Source: Lacrimispora sp. BS-2 (GTDB taxonomy: Bacteria; Bacillota; Clostridia; Lachnospirales; Lachnospiraceae). From it: a stretch of DNA of 64,000 nt. Under the pieces are notes generated by a model, which worked only from the letters and a program-made list of their open reading frames with translations, was not told where the DNA came from and ran no database searches. The translations under genes and the position numbers were made by a program. The stretch lies in assembly GCF_040207125.1 (NCBI RefSeq), contig NZ_CP157940.1:3100001-3164000 (forward strand), written 5' to 3'. Positions 16,316 to 25,047 of the stretch are shown piece by piece (within the stretch, counting starts at the first letter, position 1; each line of letters opens with the position of its first letter).

Positions 16316-17188
16316 ATGAGCATCCGACTGATCGCCTCCGATATGGACGGCACCCTTCTAAACCCTCAGACCAATATCTCAAAAGCCAATGTAGATGCAA
16401 TCCGCAGGCTTGAGCGCACCGGCATAGAATTTTTAATCTGCAGCGGACGGGATTATCAAGAAGCAAAAGCCGTTATGGATGCCTGTGATATCACATGCAG
16501 CTACATCTGCTTAAGCGGGGCTGCCGTATACAGTCAGGATGGCGAAACTCTGAGCGAGATTCCTCTCACCTCTCAGAATCTTGCAGATATTGACCAGATC
16601 CTGACTGAGCAGCAGGCGGATATGGATATCCTGGCTTCCAGCGGGCGGTATACCACTTCCACGAAAGAACGGAAAATGAATGGGCTATACTCCTTTTTTA
16701 AAAATAAATTCAGCTCTCATGGTTTTGTTTCTCAGGAACTGGAAGCTGCCATACAAAGCCGGATAGAATCCACGGCCTTTATTTCTTCTCTTAAGGAACT
16801 TCCTGAGGGGGATGCTGTATTTAAAATATGCAGCAACGGGCTTCCTGTCCATAAGGCTGCGGGATTAAAGGAAATTTTTGCAGACTATCCGGATCTGGCT
16901 GCGGCCTCCTCTTTTCCTGACAATATTGAGCTGACCAACCATGCCGCCCAGAAAGGGCCGGCCCTAAAAGCCTATGCAGAGCGCAAGGGGATCTCTCTTA
17001 AGGATGTGATGGTGCTTGGAGACAGCGATAATGATTTATCCATGTTCACACCGGAATTCGGTTGGACCGTTGCCATGGAAAATGCCATGGCATGCATCCG
17101 GGATGCGGCAAAATACCACACCAGATCCAATGCAGAGGATGGAGTCGCCTGGGCCATTCATAACCTTGTGTTTCAGGAAAATATATAA
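16316..17188 (+). CDS. Cof-type HAD hydrolase
   Basis: 290-aa cytosolic haloacid dehalogenase-superfamily phosphatase of the Cof/YidA type. Motif I is SDMDGTLLN (residues 8-16), motif II CSGRDYQEA, motif III lysine lies in NHAAQKGPALK, and motif IV is VLGDSDNDLSMF. The C2-type cap sits between motifs II and III. Such enzymes dephosphorylate sugar phosphates or flavin/PLP cofactors, usually promiscuously. AAAGGAG supports the ATG. It stands alone, convergent with the MupG-like gene. Confidence 0.88.
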   Translation: MSIRLIASDMDGTLLNPQTNISKANVDAIRRLERTGIEFLICSGRDYQEAKAVMDACDITCSYICLSGAAVYSQDGETLSEIPLTSQNLADIDQILTEQQADMDILASSGRYTTSTKERKMNGLYSFFKNKFSSHGFVSQELEAAIQSRIESTAFISSLKELPEGDAVFKICSNGLPVHKAAGLKEIFADYPDLAAASSFPDNIELTNHAAQKGPALKAYAERKGISLKDVMVLGDSDNDLSMFTPEFGWTVAMENAMACIRDAAKYHTRSNAEDGVAWAIHNLVFQENI

Positions 17189-17198
17189 AAGCAAACAA

Positions 17199-17248
17199 AA
17201 AAAGCCGGAAGAGACAGATGGATACCTCTCTGTTTCCTCCGGCTTTTA
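17199..17248. terminator. Bidirectional terminator, HAD / PTS operon
   Basis: AAAAAGCCGGA (17199-17209) pairs with TCCGGCTTTT (17239-17248), with an inner AGAGACAGA/TCTCTGTTT stem. It ends the long minus-strand PTS operon and the plus-strand HAD gene. Confidence 0.85.
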
Positions 17249-17256
17249 AAAGCAAA

Positions 17257-18351
17257 TCACACTTCCGTAAAACCAAACAATTTCCAGGGCTTAATATAAT
17301 CAAGCAGCACCAGTTCATAATCCGGTATATGGCCGATCACATTCTTTCGTCCGTCATTGGGCATATCCTTTAAAACAACGTGCAACTCTCCCTTATAACG
17401 GGAATAGCCGTCATTTAAGATCACAACATCTCCCCGTTTTAGATCCCTGGTATTGGCCGGGGGCACTGTCTTGTCTGCAAATGCTACTCTCGGCCAGGTG
17501 GACCGAATCATATATTCGCTGATATCGCCTCTGATCACATGCTGCCGGTCAAAGTATAAAATCTCCCGCTCTGTTTCCGTGAGCTCCTTTTCCAGGCGAA
17601 GGCCAAACATCAGCTTTCCGGGTGTTACCGAGGCACAGGCCTTTAACTCCTCCTCAGATGCATAGGCGTTGGCAATGATCACATCATCTACCAGGCGGGT
17701 CGCAAGCAAATGCCGTACCTGGGCATCCACCGGCAGGCCCCGGTGCATCTCCAGAGTACACAATCCCTCATTCACCGGCCATGGGCCATAGGTATTTTCA
17801 TTGTTGCTGGATACGAAAGCAGCAACCTTAAGGCCGTGCTTTTTCATTTCCCGGTTGCAGTAATCAAAATGTTTCAGGCTGATTCCCGTATATTTCTGAG
17901 GATAAAAGTTATGGCAGGTAATGATTCTTTCCGGCACCGGATGATGATTCATAACATTTGCCACATAGCTTGGATCGGTACTGGCATTCAGCTCGATCTT
18001 CAGCCCCTCTTTGTTATAGCTCATGGCAGCTTCCTTCATTCCGTCAAACCCTTCATCCAGCCGGATCCCGTCTGCATGCATTTCCTTAAAAGGGGCAAGG
18101 TTATCATAGGAAGCCCCAAGCGCTTCAAAAACAGGAGGCGCCACATCAAGGATTACCTCCATCCCGGACTCATGAGCCGTATCGATCATATCACGAAATT
18201 CATTGAATAGCTCATCCTTGTTTTTATTCCCCACGCTCAATAAGCAGGTAAAAATCCGCTGAAACCCGTATTTACCGGCCAGCCGGATATATTCCTTATC
18301 CCGTTCCGGAGTGGAATGCTCCGGATACAGGGAGATACCAAGTCTTCCCAT
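17257..18351 (-). CDS. mupG: MupG-like 6-phospho-N-acetylmuramidase (DUF871)
   Basis: 364-aa protein of the DUF871/MupG family: an N-terminal TIM barrel (GRLGISLYPEHSTPERDKEY, then LDVAPPVFEALG, IELNASTDPSY) and a C-terminal beta domain from about residue 250. Characterised MupG hydrolyses MurNAc-6-phosphate-GlcNAc imported by a PTS, and this copy is the last gene of a PTS operon, so it probably acts on the phosphodisaccharide or a related one. ATG at 18351 lies 7 nt after AAAGGAG; ATG at 18354 is an alternative. Exact substrate is inference. Confidence 0.8.
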   Translation of the reverse strand: MGRLGISLYPEHSTPERDKEYIRLAGKYGFQRIFTCLLSVGNKNKDELFNEFRDMIDTAHESGMEVILDVAPPVFEALGASYDNLAPFKEMHADGIRLDEGFDGMKEAAMSYNKEGLKIELNASTDPSYVANVMNHHPVPERIITCHNFYPQKYTGISLKHFDYCNREMKKHGLKVAAFVSSNNENTYGPWPVNEGLCTLEMHRGLPVDAQVRHLLATRLVDDVIIANAYASEEELKACASVTPGKLMFGLRLEKELTETEREILYFDRQHVIRGDISEYMIRSTWPRVAFADKTVPPANTRDLKRGDVVILNDGYSRYKGELHVVLKDMPNDGRKNVIGHIPDYELVLLDYIKPWKLFGFTEV

Positions 18352-18375
18352 CATGAAACTCCTTTCCATTTTGCT

Positions 18376-18415
18376 GCCCGTTTTTCCGGGCCTAAAGGTA
18401 CACCCGTAGGGTGTT
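18376..18415 (-). repeat. Double-hairpin element between gntR and mupG-like gene
   Basis: On the minus strand ACACCCTACGGGTGT forms one hairpin and GCCCGGAAAAACGGGC a second, joined by ACCTTTAG. It matches the licD-leader units and fills the intercistronic gap after the gntR stop. Confidence 0.65.
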
Positions 18416-18416
18416 T

Positions 18417-19091
18417 CTATGTGGTTATTTCAATTATCTTTTCAAAAGGGTTATTAAATTCTCTGATATATACGACCGGGCTGCCGCTTTTGCTCACAAT
18501 GGTGCTCTCAACCATAATAATCGGAGTATTCAGCTTTACATGAAGCAGGTTAATATATTTTACAGGCACCGTAGTAGGAAGAAACTTCTGTGTAACAGAG
18601 CCTTCATCAATGTATCCTTTCAGATCCAAAAGCTTATTTAAGTTGTTGTAATCATTGTCATTGATCAGGCTTTGGATCAAATAAATTTCCTCAACGCTTA
18701 AAGGCTTTCCATTCTTCCGGTTTAACCGCACGATCCGGATCATCCGGTCCTCGGAACCGATTTCCAGACAGGAAGCCACCTTTTCGTCGGAAAAGCAGGA
18801 GCTGAAATAGATCACATTGTAATCATAGGTATCATCCAAAGGCTTATTTAAAGTTTCTGCCGATGTGTTTTTTTTCATCAGCCTTTGGTCTGCAACAAAA
18901 GTTCCTTTATTTTTATCTCTATATAATACTCCCTCTTCCACCAGTTCATTTAAAGCATTGCGCACGGTCATACGGCTGGCATTATACCGGCTGGCCAGTT
19001 CCCGTTCTGATGCAATAGGGGTATTGACAGATGCATCCTTAATTTCTTCCATAAGGTCCTGTTTAATTTTCTGATATTTAGGAGCCCCCAT
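18417..19091 (-). CDS. GntR family regulator (HutC/UTRA type)
   Basis: 224-aa DNA-binding repressor. The winged helix is at residues 10-70 (IASERELASRYNASRMTVRN), and the C-terminal UTRA ligand domain (PLSVEEIYLIQSL; YIDEGSVTQKFL) is of the kind that binds phosphorylated sugars. It sits inside the PTS operon, 20 nt after the DUF3284 gene. Its likely operator is the palindrome GTGGTCTAGACCAC in the IIB leader at 23005-23018, which matches the DasR/NagR-type sites of this subfamily. AGAGGTG precedes the ATG. Confidence 0.88.
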   Translation of the reverse strand: MGAPKYQKIKQDLMEEIKDASVNTPIASERELASRYNASRMTVRNALNELVEEGVLYRDKNKGTFVADQRLMKKNTSAETLNKPLDDTYDYNVIYFSSCFSDEKVASCLEIGSEDRMIRIVRLNRKNGKPLSVEEIYLIQSLINDNDYNNLNKLLDLKGYIDEGSVTQKFLPTTVPVKYINLLHVKLNTPIIMVESTIVSKSGSPVVYIREFNNPFEKIIEITT

Positions 19092-19111
19092 TGTATCACC
19101 TCTTATCACTT

Positions 19112-19564
19112 TTAATTCTCTTTTGCACGTTGTCCCTTTATAAAGCTTTCCATGGACGTAAGCATCCGGGAAATCCTCTTTTTTGAAGCTTTTTGATAGA
19201 ACCAGGAGACAACTCTATGGTTTAAGGAGTAGGAAGTACTCTCCCCCTCAAATTCCTCCCTGTAGTGTACCATAATGTTTCCGTCTTTGCTATCTTCGAT
19301 CTCATAAAATATAAAATTTGTCCCATGAGAGGTGCGAAAACCTGCCTCATAGCAGCTGGGAGAGACAAACTGCTTGATCACCACATCCACATTGTTCTCC
19401 TGCCCCATCTTGTTTTTCATCTTCTTTTTATATCGAAAACCGGAATATATCTGGTCTGGATTTACTTTTTTCCCTGTGGCCTGGCTGATATCATAGGCAA
19501 CCGAGGCCGCCAGGGCATTGAAGAATTCCTTTGCCTCTACGTTCAGTTTTTGATTTACTTCCAT
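19112..19564 (-). CDS. DUF3284 domain protein
   Basis: 150-aa soluble protein of the DUF3284 family, found mainly in Firmicutes PTS and phospho-glycosidase operons with unknown function. It is basic (FRYKKKMKNKMG) with mixed alpha/beta character and no membrane segment; a lipid-binding-like START/SRPBCC shape is conceivable. TAGGAGAG supports the ATG, and it lies 9 nt after the GH1 gene. Location points to a role in uptake or sensing of the PTS substrate. Confidence 0.75.
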   Translation of the reverse strand: MEVNQKLNVEAKEFFNALAASVAYDISQATGKKVNPDQIYSGFRYKKKMKNKMGQENNVDVVIKQFVSPSCYEAGFRTSHGTNFIFYEIEDSKDGNIMVHYREEFEGESTSYSLNHRVVSWFYQKASKKRISRMLTSMESFIKGQRAKEN

Positions 19565-19573
19565 ATGTCTCTC

Positions 19574-20965
19574 CTATTTGCCAGATTCAAAACCGTTGTT
19601 TTTAAGCAGCTCCTGATACCAATAACCCGACTTTTTTATGGTTCGTTTCTGGGTCTCCAAATCCAGCTCCACAAGCCCGTAACGGTTCTTATAAGCATTG
19701 AGCCATGACCAGCAGTCCACAAAGGTCCACACATGATATCCAATGCAATTGCTGCCTTCTTCTATCCCCTTATGAAGCCAGGTCAAATGCTCCTTATAGA
19801 ACTCAATGCGGTAGTCATCCTGTATCATACCGTCTGTCTTAAAACGTCCCTCATTTTCCACGCCCATGCCATTTTCAGTGACCATCCATTCAATGTTTCC
19901 ATAGTTATCACGAATATTGAGAGCAATGTCATATAAGCCTCTGGGATAGATTTCCCAGCCCCTGTATGGATTCATCCGTTTACCAGGCATATCATAGATA
20001 TCAAAATAATATTCCGGCGTAAACGGAGCTGCCGGATTGGGAAGACTGGCCTTTGCGCAGACACGGAACGGATGATAGTAGTTTACTCCCAGAAAATCCA
20101 CCGTATTTTGACGGATAACCTCCAGGTCCTCCCTGGAAGTATCCGGCAGCAATCCATGCTTTTCTATGAGCGCAACCAGTTCCGGATCATAAGTCCCCTT
20201 TACGGCAGGATCCAGAAAACTCTTATTCTGGAACAGCTCGGCAATCTTTGCCGCCTTCTGATCCTCTGGATGGGAACTTCTGGGATAAGCCGGGGTCAGG
20301 TTTAAGACAATCCCGATCTTTCCTCCCTGCTTCATGCTGTGATATTCCTTCACCGCTAAAGCGCTGGCAAGAGCCGTATGATAAGCCACTAAAACCGCCG
20401 CTTTGGGATCCACCTTGCAGGGATAGTGATAGCATTGCAGATATCCGCATTCCACATGGACGATGGGTTCATTAAAGGTAAACCAGTGTTTAACCAGATC
20501 CCCAAATAAGTTAAAGCAGGTCCAGGCATATTCCTTATAATAATCCACGACCTTTCTGTTTTCCCAGCCTCCCAGCTCCTGCAGCTTTACCGGCATATCA
20601 AAATGATACAGATTCACAAACGGTTCGATCCCATTTTCTCTTAATTCAAGAAACAGGCTACGGTAAAAATCAGCCGCTTTCTCGTTCACCTCACCATATC
20701 CCTCCGGAAACAGGCGGGACCAGCTAATGGATGTCCGAAAAGAGTTATGGCCTGTCTGCTTCATCAGCTGAATATCCTCTTTATAATTCCGGTAAAAGGA
20801 AGAGGTAATGCCCGGGCCAACGGCTCCATGAAATTTATAGCTTTCTTCCTCATACCACAAATCCCAGATATTTTTTCCTCTTCCATCATCTTCTGCACCT
20901 CCCTCACACTGGGTGGCGCTGGTTGCACTTCCAAAGTAAAACCCTTCCGGAAACTTAAGTCCCAT
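19574..20965 (-). CDS. GH1 (6-phospho-)beta-glucosidase
   Basis: 463-aa family 1 glycosidase. The acid/base is in HWFTFNEPIVH and the nucleophile in WMVTENGMGV. The aglycone-side region reads FVDCWSWLNAYKNRYG. The glutamate typical of non-phospho enzymes (DNFEW) is replaced by serine, and a K/R-Y follows, which is what 6-phospho-beta-glycosidases have. Together with the PTS genes this makes a 6-phospho substrate likely. It lies 13 nt after a small membrane protein. Exact sugar preference is unknown. Confidence 0.88.
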   Translation of the reverse strand: MGLKFPEGFYFGSATSATQCEGGAEDDGRGKNIWDLWYEEESYKFHGAVGPGITSSFYRNYKEDIQLMKQTGHNSFRTSISWSRLFPEGYGEVNEKAADFYRSLFLELRENGIEPFVNLYHFDMPVKLQELGGWENRKVVDYYKEYAWTCFNLFGDLVKHWFTFNEPIVHVECGYLQCYHYPCKVDPKAAVLVAYHTALASALAVKEYHSMKQGGKIGIVLNLTPAYPRSSHPEDQKAAKIAELFQNKSFLDPAVKGTYDPELVALIEKHGLLPDTSREDLEVIRQNTVDFLGVNYYHPFRVCAKASLPNPAAPFTPEYYFDIYDMPGKRMNPYRGWEIYPRGLYDIALNIRDNYGNIEWMVTENGMGVENEGRFKTDGMIQDDYRIEFYKEHLTWLHKGIEEGSNCIGYHVWTFVDCWSWLNAYKNRYGLVELDLETQKRTIKKSGYWYQELLKNNGFESGK

Positions 20966-20978
20966 ATCTTATACCCCC

Positions 20979-21125
20979 TTATTTCCTTTTCTTTATCAGC
21001 ATGACTGCACCCAACAGTACAAATATCAGACCAACAGTCATATACATGGCAGGGGATGGAAGCTGGGGTGATACAGTAATGAACAGACAGCCTATGGCGA
21101 TTAAAAATATGGTCCAGCTTTTCAT
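20979..21125 (-). CDS. Small two-helix membrane protein (48 aa)
   Basis: A 48-residue protein: MKSWTIFLIAIGCLFITV forms one hydrophobic helix, a short PQLPSPAM turn follows, then a second helix (TVGLIFVLLGAVML) and the basic end IKKRK. GGGGAG lies 9 nt before the ATG, and it fits between the IIC and GH1 genes in the same orientation, which supports it as real. Function unknown; it might modulate the permease. A 63-aa form starting at 21170 lacks a ribosome site. Confidence 0.6.
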   Translation of the reverse strand: MKSWTIFLIAIGCLFITVSPQLPSPAMYMTVGLIFVLLGAVMLIKKRK

Positions 21126-21228
21126 GAAACTTTCTCCCCTTCTTTCTCTGCTAAACTTAAGAACTGCCAAATCAGTTCTGTCAGGACATCCCCTGTGAAC
21201 TGGTCTGGCAGCTCCTTCTTAATCTAAG

Positions 21229-22620
21229 TTACGATTCGTTCTTCATCTTATTTGCCATAATTACAAATGGTGTCCAGATGGCAAAAGATATAAACAGATT
21301 AAACAATGATACAATCGCCGCCATTATGCTTCCGCCTGTTGCAAGGAAGGCGTAGATGCCTGCAGGCATTACCCAAGGTACCGCTACGAATACCGGAGGG
21401 ATCAGGCCTATGGCAGTTGCGCCGTATGCGATAGCCGCACATACCGGAGGAACGATCAGCCATGGAATCAAATATACCGGGTTCAATACAATAGGCATAC
21501 CGAAGATGATCGGCTCATTGATATTAAATACACCCATGGGCCAGGACAGCTTGGCAATCGCTTTCTGGTCATCCCTCTTGGAAAACAGGAAGATTGCAAT
21601 GATAAGTCCTAAGGTAATTCCGGAACCGCCCATCTGGCAATAGGCATCAAAGGAACCACGTGTCCATAAGTATGGAAGGTTCGCAGTGCTCTGGTTGGTG
21701 GTAAATGCCTCAATGTTCTGGTTTAATGCCGTTAAGTAGATTCCATCCATAATAGGTGCCAGTACGTTGTGTCCATGGAGACCAAAGAACCATAACAGCT
21801 GGATCAGGAATACCATGAAGATTACGCTGAAGAAGCCCTGTGACAAGCTGAGAAGCGGCCTCTGGATATATCTTAAAACCATTTCATTGATGGTAGAACC
21901 TGTTGTGGATACGCAGATCTGGGTTAAAATACCTGCAGCATAAATGGCGATCACACCTGGGATAATTGCTGCAAATGCTTTGCTTACTGCCGGCGGTACG
22001 GAATCCGGAAGTTTGATAGTCACTTTCTTCTGCATCAGCTTTATGTAAATCATGGTACAGATAAAGCCCATAATCAATGCGGTAAACAGACCGCCGGAAC
22101 CGGTATATCCGGAACCTAAGTATCCCCAGCCGCTGACTCCGTTTAATGCAACACCGCCGCCTGGTGTGGCAGCCACATCAAGTCCAAGACCTTTTAACTG
22201 GTCAACAGCAGCCGCTGCAATACCTGGAAGCTCATAGTCGAAGGTAGCGCTTTGTCCCATACAGGTGACTAAGCTTGCAAATGCGATGACTCCGCCTGCA
22301 ATGGCGTTTACATCGTAGGTTTTTGAAAGATTATAGCCCAAGGCAAAGACAAATGCCAGAGCCAGAATTACGATAGAACCAAAATATACGTTACCGTTGA
22401 CGCTGATGATCGGGTTCATAGCCTGAACAAAACCGGTCATACCTGCCTGATTTGGAAGGTCTCTTAAAAATACATTAAGCAAAACTGCTATGGAACCAAC
22501 CATGGTAATTGGCATGATGGCAATAAAGGCATCACGAATGGCAACCAGATGTTTCTGGGAACCAATTTTAGCTGCGATTGGCATAAATTTTGCTTCCATG
22601 AATGAATTAAATGCACCCAT
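21229..22620 (-). CDS. PTS lactose/cellobiose-family EIIC permease
   Basis: 463-aa integral membrane component of a lactose/cellobiose/diacetylchitobiose-type PTS. It has about ten hydrophobic segments; family motifs include AIRDAFIAIMPITMVGS, WFFGLHGHNVLAPIMDGIY and FNINEPIIFGMPIVLNP, the last being the conserved IIC substrate/phosphoryl site. ATG at 22620 follows GGGAG. It lies 62 nt after the IIB gene in the same operon. It would import a beta-disaccharide as its 6-phosphate. Confidence 0.93.
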   Translation of the reverse strand: MGAFNSFMEAKFMPIAAKIGSQKHLVAIRDAFIAIMPITMVGSIAVLLNVFLRDLPNQAGMTGFVQAMNPIISVNGNVYFGSIVILALAFVFALGYNLSKTYDVNAIAGGVIAFASLVTCMGQSATFDYELPGIAAAAVDQLKGLGLDVAATPGGGVALNGVSGWGYLGSGYTGSGGLFTALIMGFICTMIYIKLMQKKVTIKLPDSVPPAVSKAFAAIIPGVIAIYAAGILTQICVSTTGSTINEMVLRYIQRPLLSLSQGFFSVIFMVFLIQLLWFFGLHGHNVLAPIMDGIYLTALNQNIEAFTTNQSTANLPYLWTRGSFDAYCQMGGSGITLGLIIAIFLFSKRDDQKAIAKLSWPMGVFNINEPIIFGMPIVLNPVYLIPWLIVPPVCAAIAYGATAIGLIPPVFVAVPWVMPAGIYAFLATGGSIMAAIVSLFNLFISFAIWTPFVIMANKMKNES

Positions 22621-22682
22621 AACTTTCTCTCCCTCTTTTATCATCCCCTAAACCATTGGAAAGGGGAGTTTCTTTTTCATAC

Positions 22683-22988
22683 CTACCCGTTTAATGTTTC
22701 CAGCGCCTGATCCAGTACCTTGGCGCCGTTCATTGTGCCGTAAGCCATCATATCGATGACAAGCACAGGTTTCTCATTTTTCACTCTCTCGTTCATCTTC
22801 TTCTCCAGATAACGAACCTGAGGCCCCAATAAAATAATATCTGCTTTTTTCACTTCCTCAACGGATTCAGCATCTCCCACCGCCCAAATGGTGGCCTCCA
22901 CACCTTTTTCTGATGCTGCATCTTGCATTTTTTTTACAAGCATGCTTGTCGACATTCCTGCTGAGCAAACTAATAAAATATGATACAT
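22683..22988 (-). CDS. PTS lactose/cellobiose-family EIIB
   Basis: 101-aa cytosolic phosphocarrier. The phosphorylated cysteine is Cys8 in ILLVCSAGMSTSMLV, a typical IIB P-loop, and the LGPQVRYLEKKM segment is conserved. It passes phosphate from IIA to the sugar bound by IIC. GAGG lies upstream of the ATG. It heads the operon whose leader holds the GTGGTCTAGACCAC operator. Confidence 0.93.
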   Translation of the reverse strand: MYHILLVCSAGMSTSMLVKKMQDAASEKGVEATIWAVGDAESVEEVKKADIILLGPQVRYLEKKMNERVKNEKPVLVIDMMAYGTMNGAKVLDQALETLNG

Positions 22989-23003
22989 CCTCGCACCCCT
23001 TTC

Positions 23004-23060
23004 TGTGGTCTAGACCACTTCTTCTTACCCATATAATACTATATCATATGCAAAAACACA
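23004..23060 (-). promoter_or_regulatory. PTS operon promoter with GntR-type operator
   Basis: GTGGTCTAGACCAC (23005-23018) is a perfect 14-bp palindrome closely matching the published DasR-type consensus ACTGGTCTAGACCACT. It lies downstream of a minus-strand promoter with TTGCTT and, 18 nt on, TAGTAT, so bound repressor would block elongation or clearance. The gntR gene of the same operon is the likely binder. Confidence 0.75.
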
Positions 23061-23149
23061 AGCAAATTCTAAAATAAAAATAAACTTTTTATTTAATAAT
23101 CGAAAATTCCCCCTTTGTCCATACATTTTCTCCGTTATAACGCCAAAAA

Positions 23150-23192
23150 AATTGCTGTGAAACAGACCTTTTCAGTCAATTTCACAGCAATT
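23150..23192 (-). terminator. Terminator of the IIA-GH4 unit
   Basis: AATTGCTGTGAAA (23150-23162) pairs with TTTCACAGCAATT (23180-23192); on the minus strand it is followed by seven T residues. It separates the IIA-GH4 unit from the IIB operon. Confidence 0.85.
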
Positions 23193-23195
23193 CTC

Positions 23196-24530
23196 TTATT
23201 CCTGCCTTTCGTCTCTAAAAAATTGGGGGAGGTATTTTTTATGGGCCTCCAGTAATTCCTCAATGACAACATTGGCGTCATGATCGCTTGCACAAAGGGG
23301 ATTCATGTTAAGAGCCGTCACTGCCAGATCCCGGTTTCCGGTGACCGCCGCTTCGCAGACCAGGCGCTCAAAGGTCTTGATGGTTTGTATGGTCCCGTTA
23401 ATCTGAGGCTTTAACTCGCCCACAGCAATGGGCTTTGGACCGCCGCTTGTGATGATGCAGGCGGCTTCCACCGCACTGTCTGCCGGGAGATTTGTAATTG
23501 TCCCGTTGTTGCGGACGTCTACATACTGGATATCACCGGTATTATTATGCAGGGAGCAGATTAAGTTGCAGGCAGCATCGCTGTACCTGGCGCCGCCTCT
23601 CATCTCCAGCTGCTTTGGCTTTACATTCAGATTCTCATCCCTGTACAGCTCAAACAGTTCCTCTTCCACCTTTTTCACCACTTCCCCCCGGACCCGGCCT
23701 TCCTTGTATTCCTTAAGCTCTTCTTCCAGCTGCTCCCTGGTAAAGAAATAATAGTTGTGATAGGGGCAGGGGATGCAGTGAAGTCCACGGATAAACTCCG
23801 GCGAAAACGGCAGGGTGGAAAAATTCTTCATGGAAATGGCATCCTCCGCGCTGATGTTCTGATATATTTCCAGGATTTCTTCCAGTCTTGACTGCCCATC
23901 CACAAATACATCCGTTGCAAAAATATGGTGGTTCAAACCGGACAGCTCCATAGTCACCCGCTCCGGCTCCACATCTAACAGTCTGGCAAAGCCGTTCACC
24001 ATATTGACCGGCACATTGCAAAGGCCGATCACCTTCTTAAAATCCGTATATCTTAACACAGCCTCAGTGATCATTCCCGCAGGATTGGTAAAGTTGATCA
24101 TCCACGCCTCCGGGCAAAGCTCTTCCATGTCCTTTACAATATCCAGAATCACCGGAATGGTCCGGAATGCTTTGAACATACCGGCTGCTCCGTTTGTCTC
24201 CTGGCCGATCATGCCGTGGCTTAAGGGAATCCGCTCATCCTTGATTCTTGCCTCTAAAAGCCCCACTCTCATCTGTGTTGTCACATAATCTGCATACTTT
24301 AAAGCCTCCCGCCTGTCATAGGACAAAATTACCTTCATGGGAAGCCCTGCCTTTTTTACCATGCGCTGTGCAAGGGCACCTACGGTCTCCAGCTTTTCCC
24401 TTCCCTCTTCAATGTCCACCAGCCAAAGTTCTCTTACAGGCAGTTTTTCATAACGTTTGATAAACCCTTCCACCAGTTCCGGCGTATAAGAGGAGCCACC
24501 CCCAATGGTAACGATTTTGATCCCTTCCAT
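23196..24530 (-). CDS. GH4 6-phospho-beta-glucosidase
   Basis: 444-aa family 4 glycosidase, NAD- and metal-dependent. The dinucleotide site is VTIGGGSSYTPELVEGF at the N-terminus; metal-binding Cys and His lie in IGLCNVPVNM and LSGLNHHIFA; INFTNPAGMITEA is the other conserved family motif. These hydrolyse 6-phospho-beta-glucosides through a redox-elimination mechanism. It follows IIA by 90 nt that contain an intercistronic hairpin. The locus therefore has two mechanistically different phosphoglycosidases (GH1 and GH4). Confidence 0.92.
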   Translation of the reverse strand: MEGIKIVTIGGGSSYTPELVEGFIKRYEKLPVRELWLVDIEEGREKLETVGALAQRMVKKAGLPMKVILSYDRREALKYADYVTTQMRVGLLEARIKDERIPLSHGMIGQETNGAAGMFKAFRTIPVILDIVKDMEELCPEAWMINFTNPAGMITEAVLRYTDFKKVIGLCNVPVNMVNGFARLLDVEPERVTMELSGLNHHIFATDVFVDGQSRLEEILEIYQNISAEDAISMKNFSTLPFSPEFIRGLHCIPCPYHNYYFFTREQLEEELKEYKEGRVRGEVVKKVEEELFELYRDENLNVKPKQLEMRGGARYSDAACNLICSLHNNTGDIQYVDVRNNGTITNLPADSAVEAACIITSGGPKPIAVGELKPQINGTIQTIKTFERLVCEAAVTGNRDLAVTALNMNPLCASDHDANVVIEELLEAHKKYLPQFFRDERQE

Positions 24531-24559
24531 AATCTCTCTCCTTTTCCTGGATTGTAATA

Positions 24560-24601
24560 AGCCTTCTTACTCCTGAGATAGTATCAGTGTGCAAGAAGGC
24601 T
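24560..24601 (-). other. Intercistronic hairpin between IIA and GH4
   Basis: AGCCTTCTT (24560-24568) pairs with AAGAAGGCT (24593-24601). It has no T-run on the minus strand, so it is more likely an RNA processing or stability element than a terminator. Confidence 0.45.
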
Positions 24602-24620
24602 GTTTTTGATAAACGCTTAT

Positions 24621-24953
24621 TTACTTTTCAATGGCATCCTTTAAATCCTTGATCATCCGGTAAAGGTTTAAGACCTCTGCCGCCTGATCCTTTGCCATCA
24701 TAGCCATGGTCAGATGATCCTGGGCATGTACCAGAATAATGTTTACCTCAACAGGATTGCCCTGGGCCTCCTGCTGGATCAAGTCGATCTGAGACTGATG
24801 AGCGGATCGCATCTCCGCCTCCGCCTCTTTTAAGTACTTCTCCGCTTCCTCAAAGTTAAATTCCCTGGCAGATTCCATCGCCATCATGGAAAGCGATTTT
24901 GAATTTCCTGCGTTCATAATGAGCTGAAATGCTATAGCATAATTCTCATCCAT
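24621..24953 (-). CDS. PTS lactose/cellobiose-family EIIA
   Basis: 110-aa helical trimeric phosphocarrier. The active site is His76 in LVHAQDHLTMAMM, with Gln78 and Asp79 as in lactose-type IIA. It accepts phosphate from HPr and passes it to IIB, whose gene lies 1.6 kb downstream in another transcription unit. GGGAGGAG precedes the ATG. A separate minus-strand promoter with TTGCAA, 17 nt, TAGTAT lies between this gene and the M42 peptidase. Confidence 0.93.
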   Translation of the reverse strand: MDENYAIAFQLIMNAGNSKSLSMMAMESAREFNFEEAEKYLKEAEAEMRSAHQSQIDLIQQEAQGNPVEVNIILVHAQDHLTMAMMAKDQAAEVLNLYRMIKDLKDAIEK

Positions 24954-25047
24954 GGTATACTCCTCCCCAATGTCAAATTTGCCTATATACTAGCACAAGC
25001 ATTTTTCTTTTGCAAGAGAAAGTAAAAAGAGAAAAGGAAAAAATTTC

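Noticed and set aside
23428..24460. Long antisense frames over the GH4 gene
   Set aside because: Serine- and proline-rich shadow translations of a well-supported enzyme gene.
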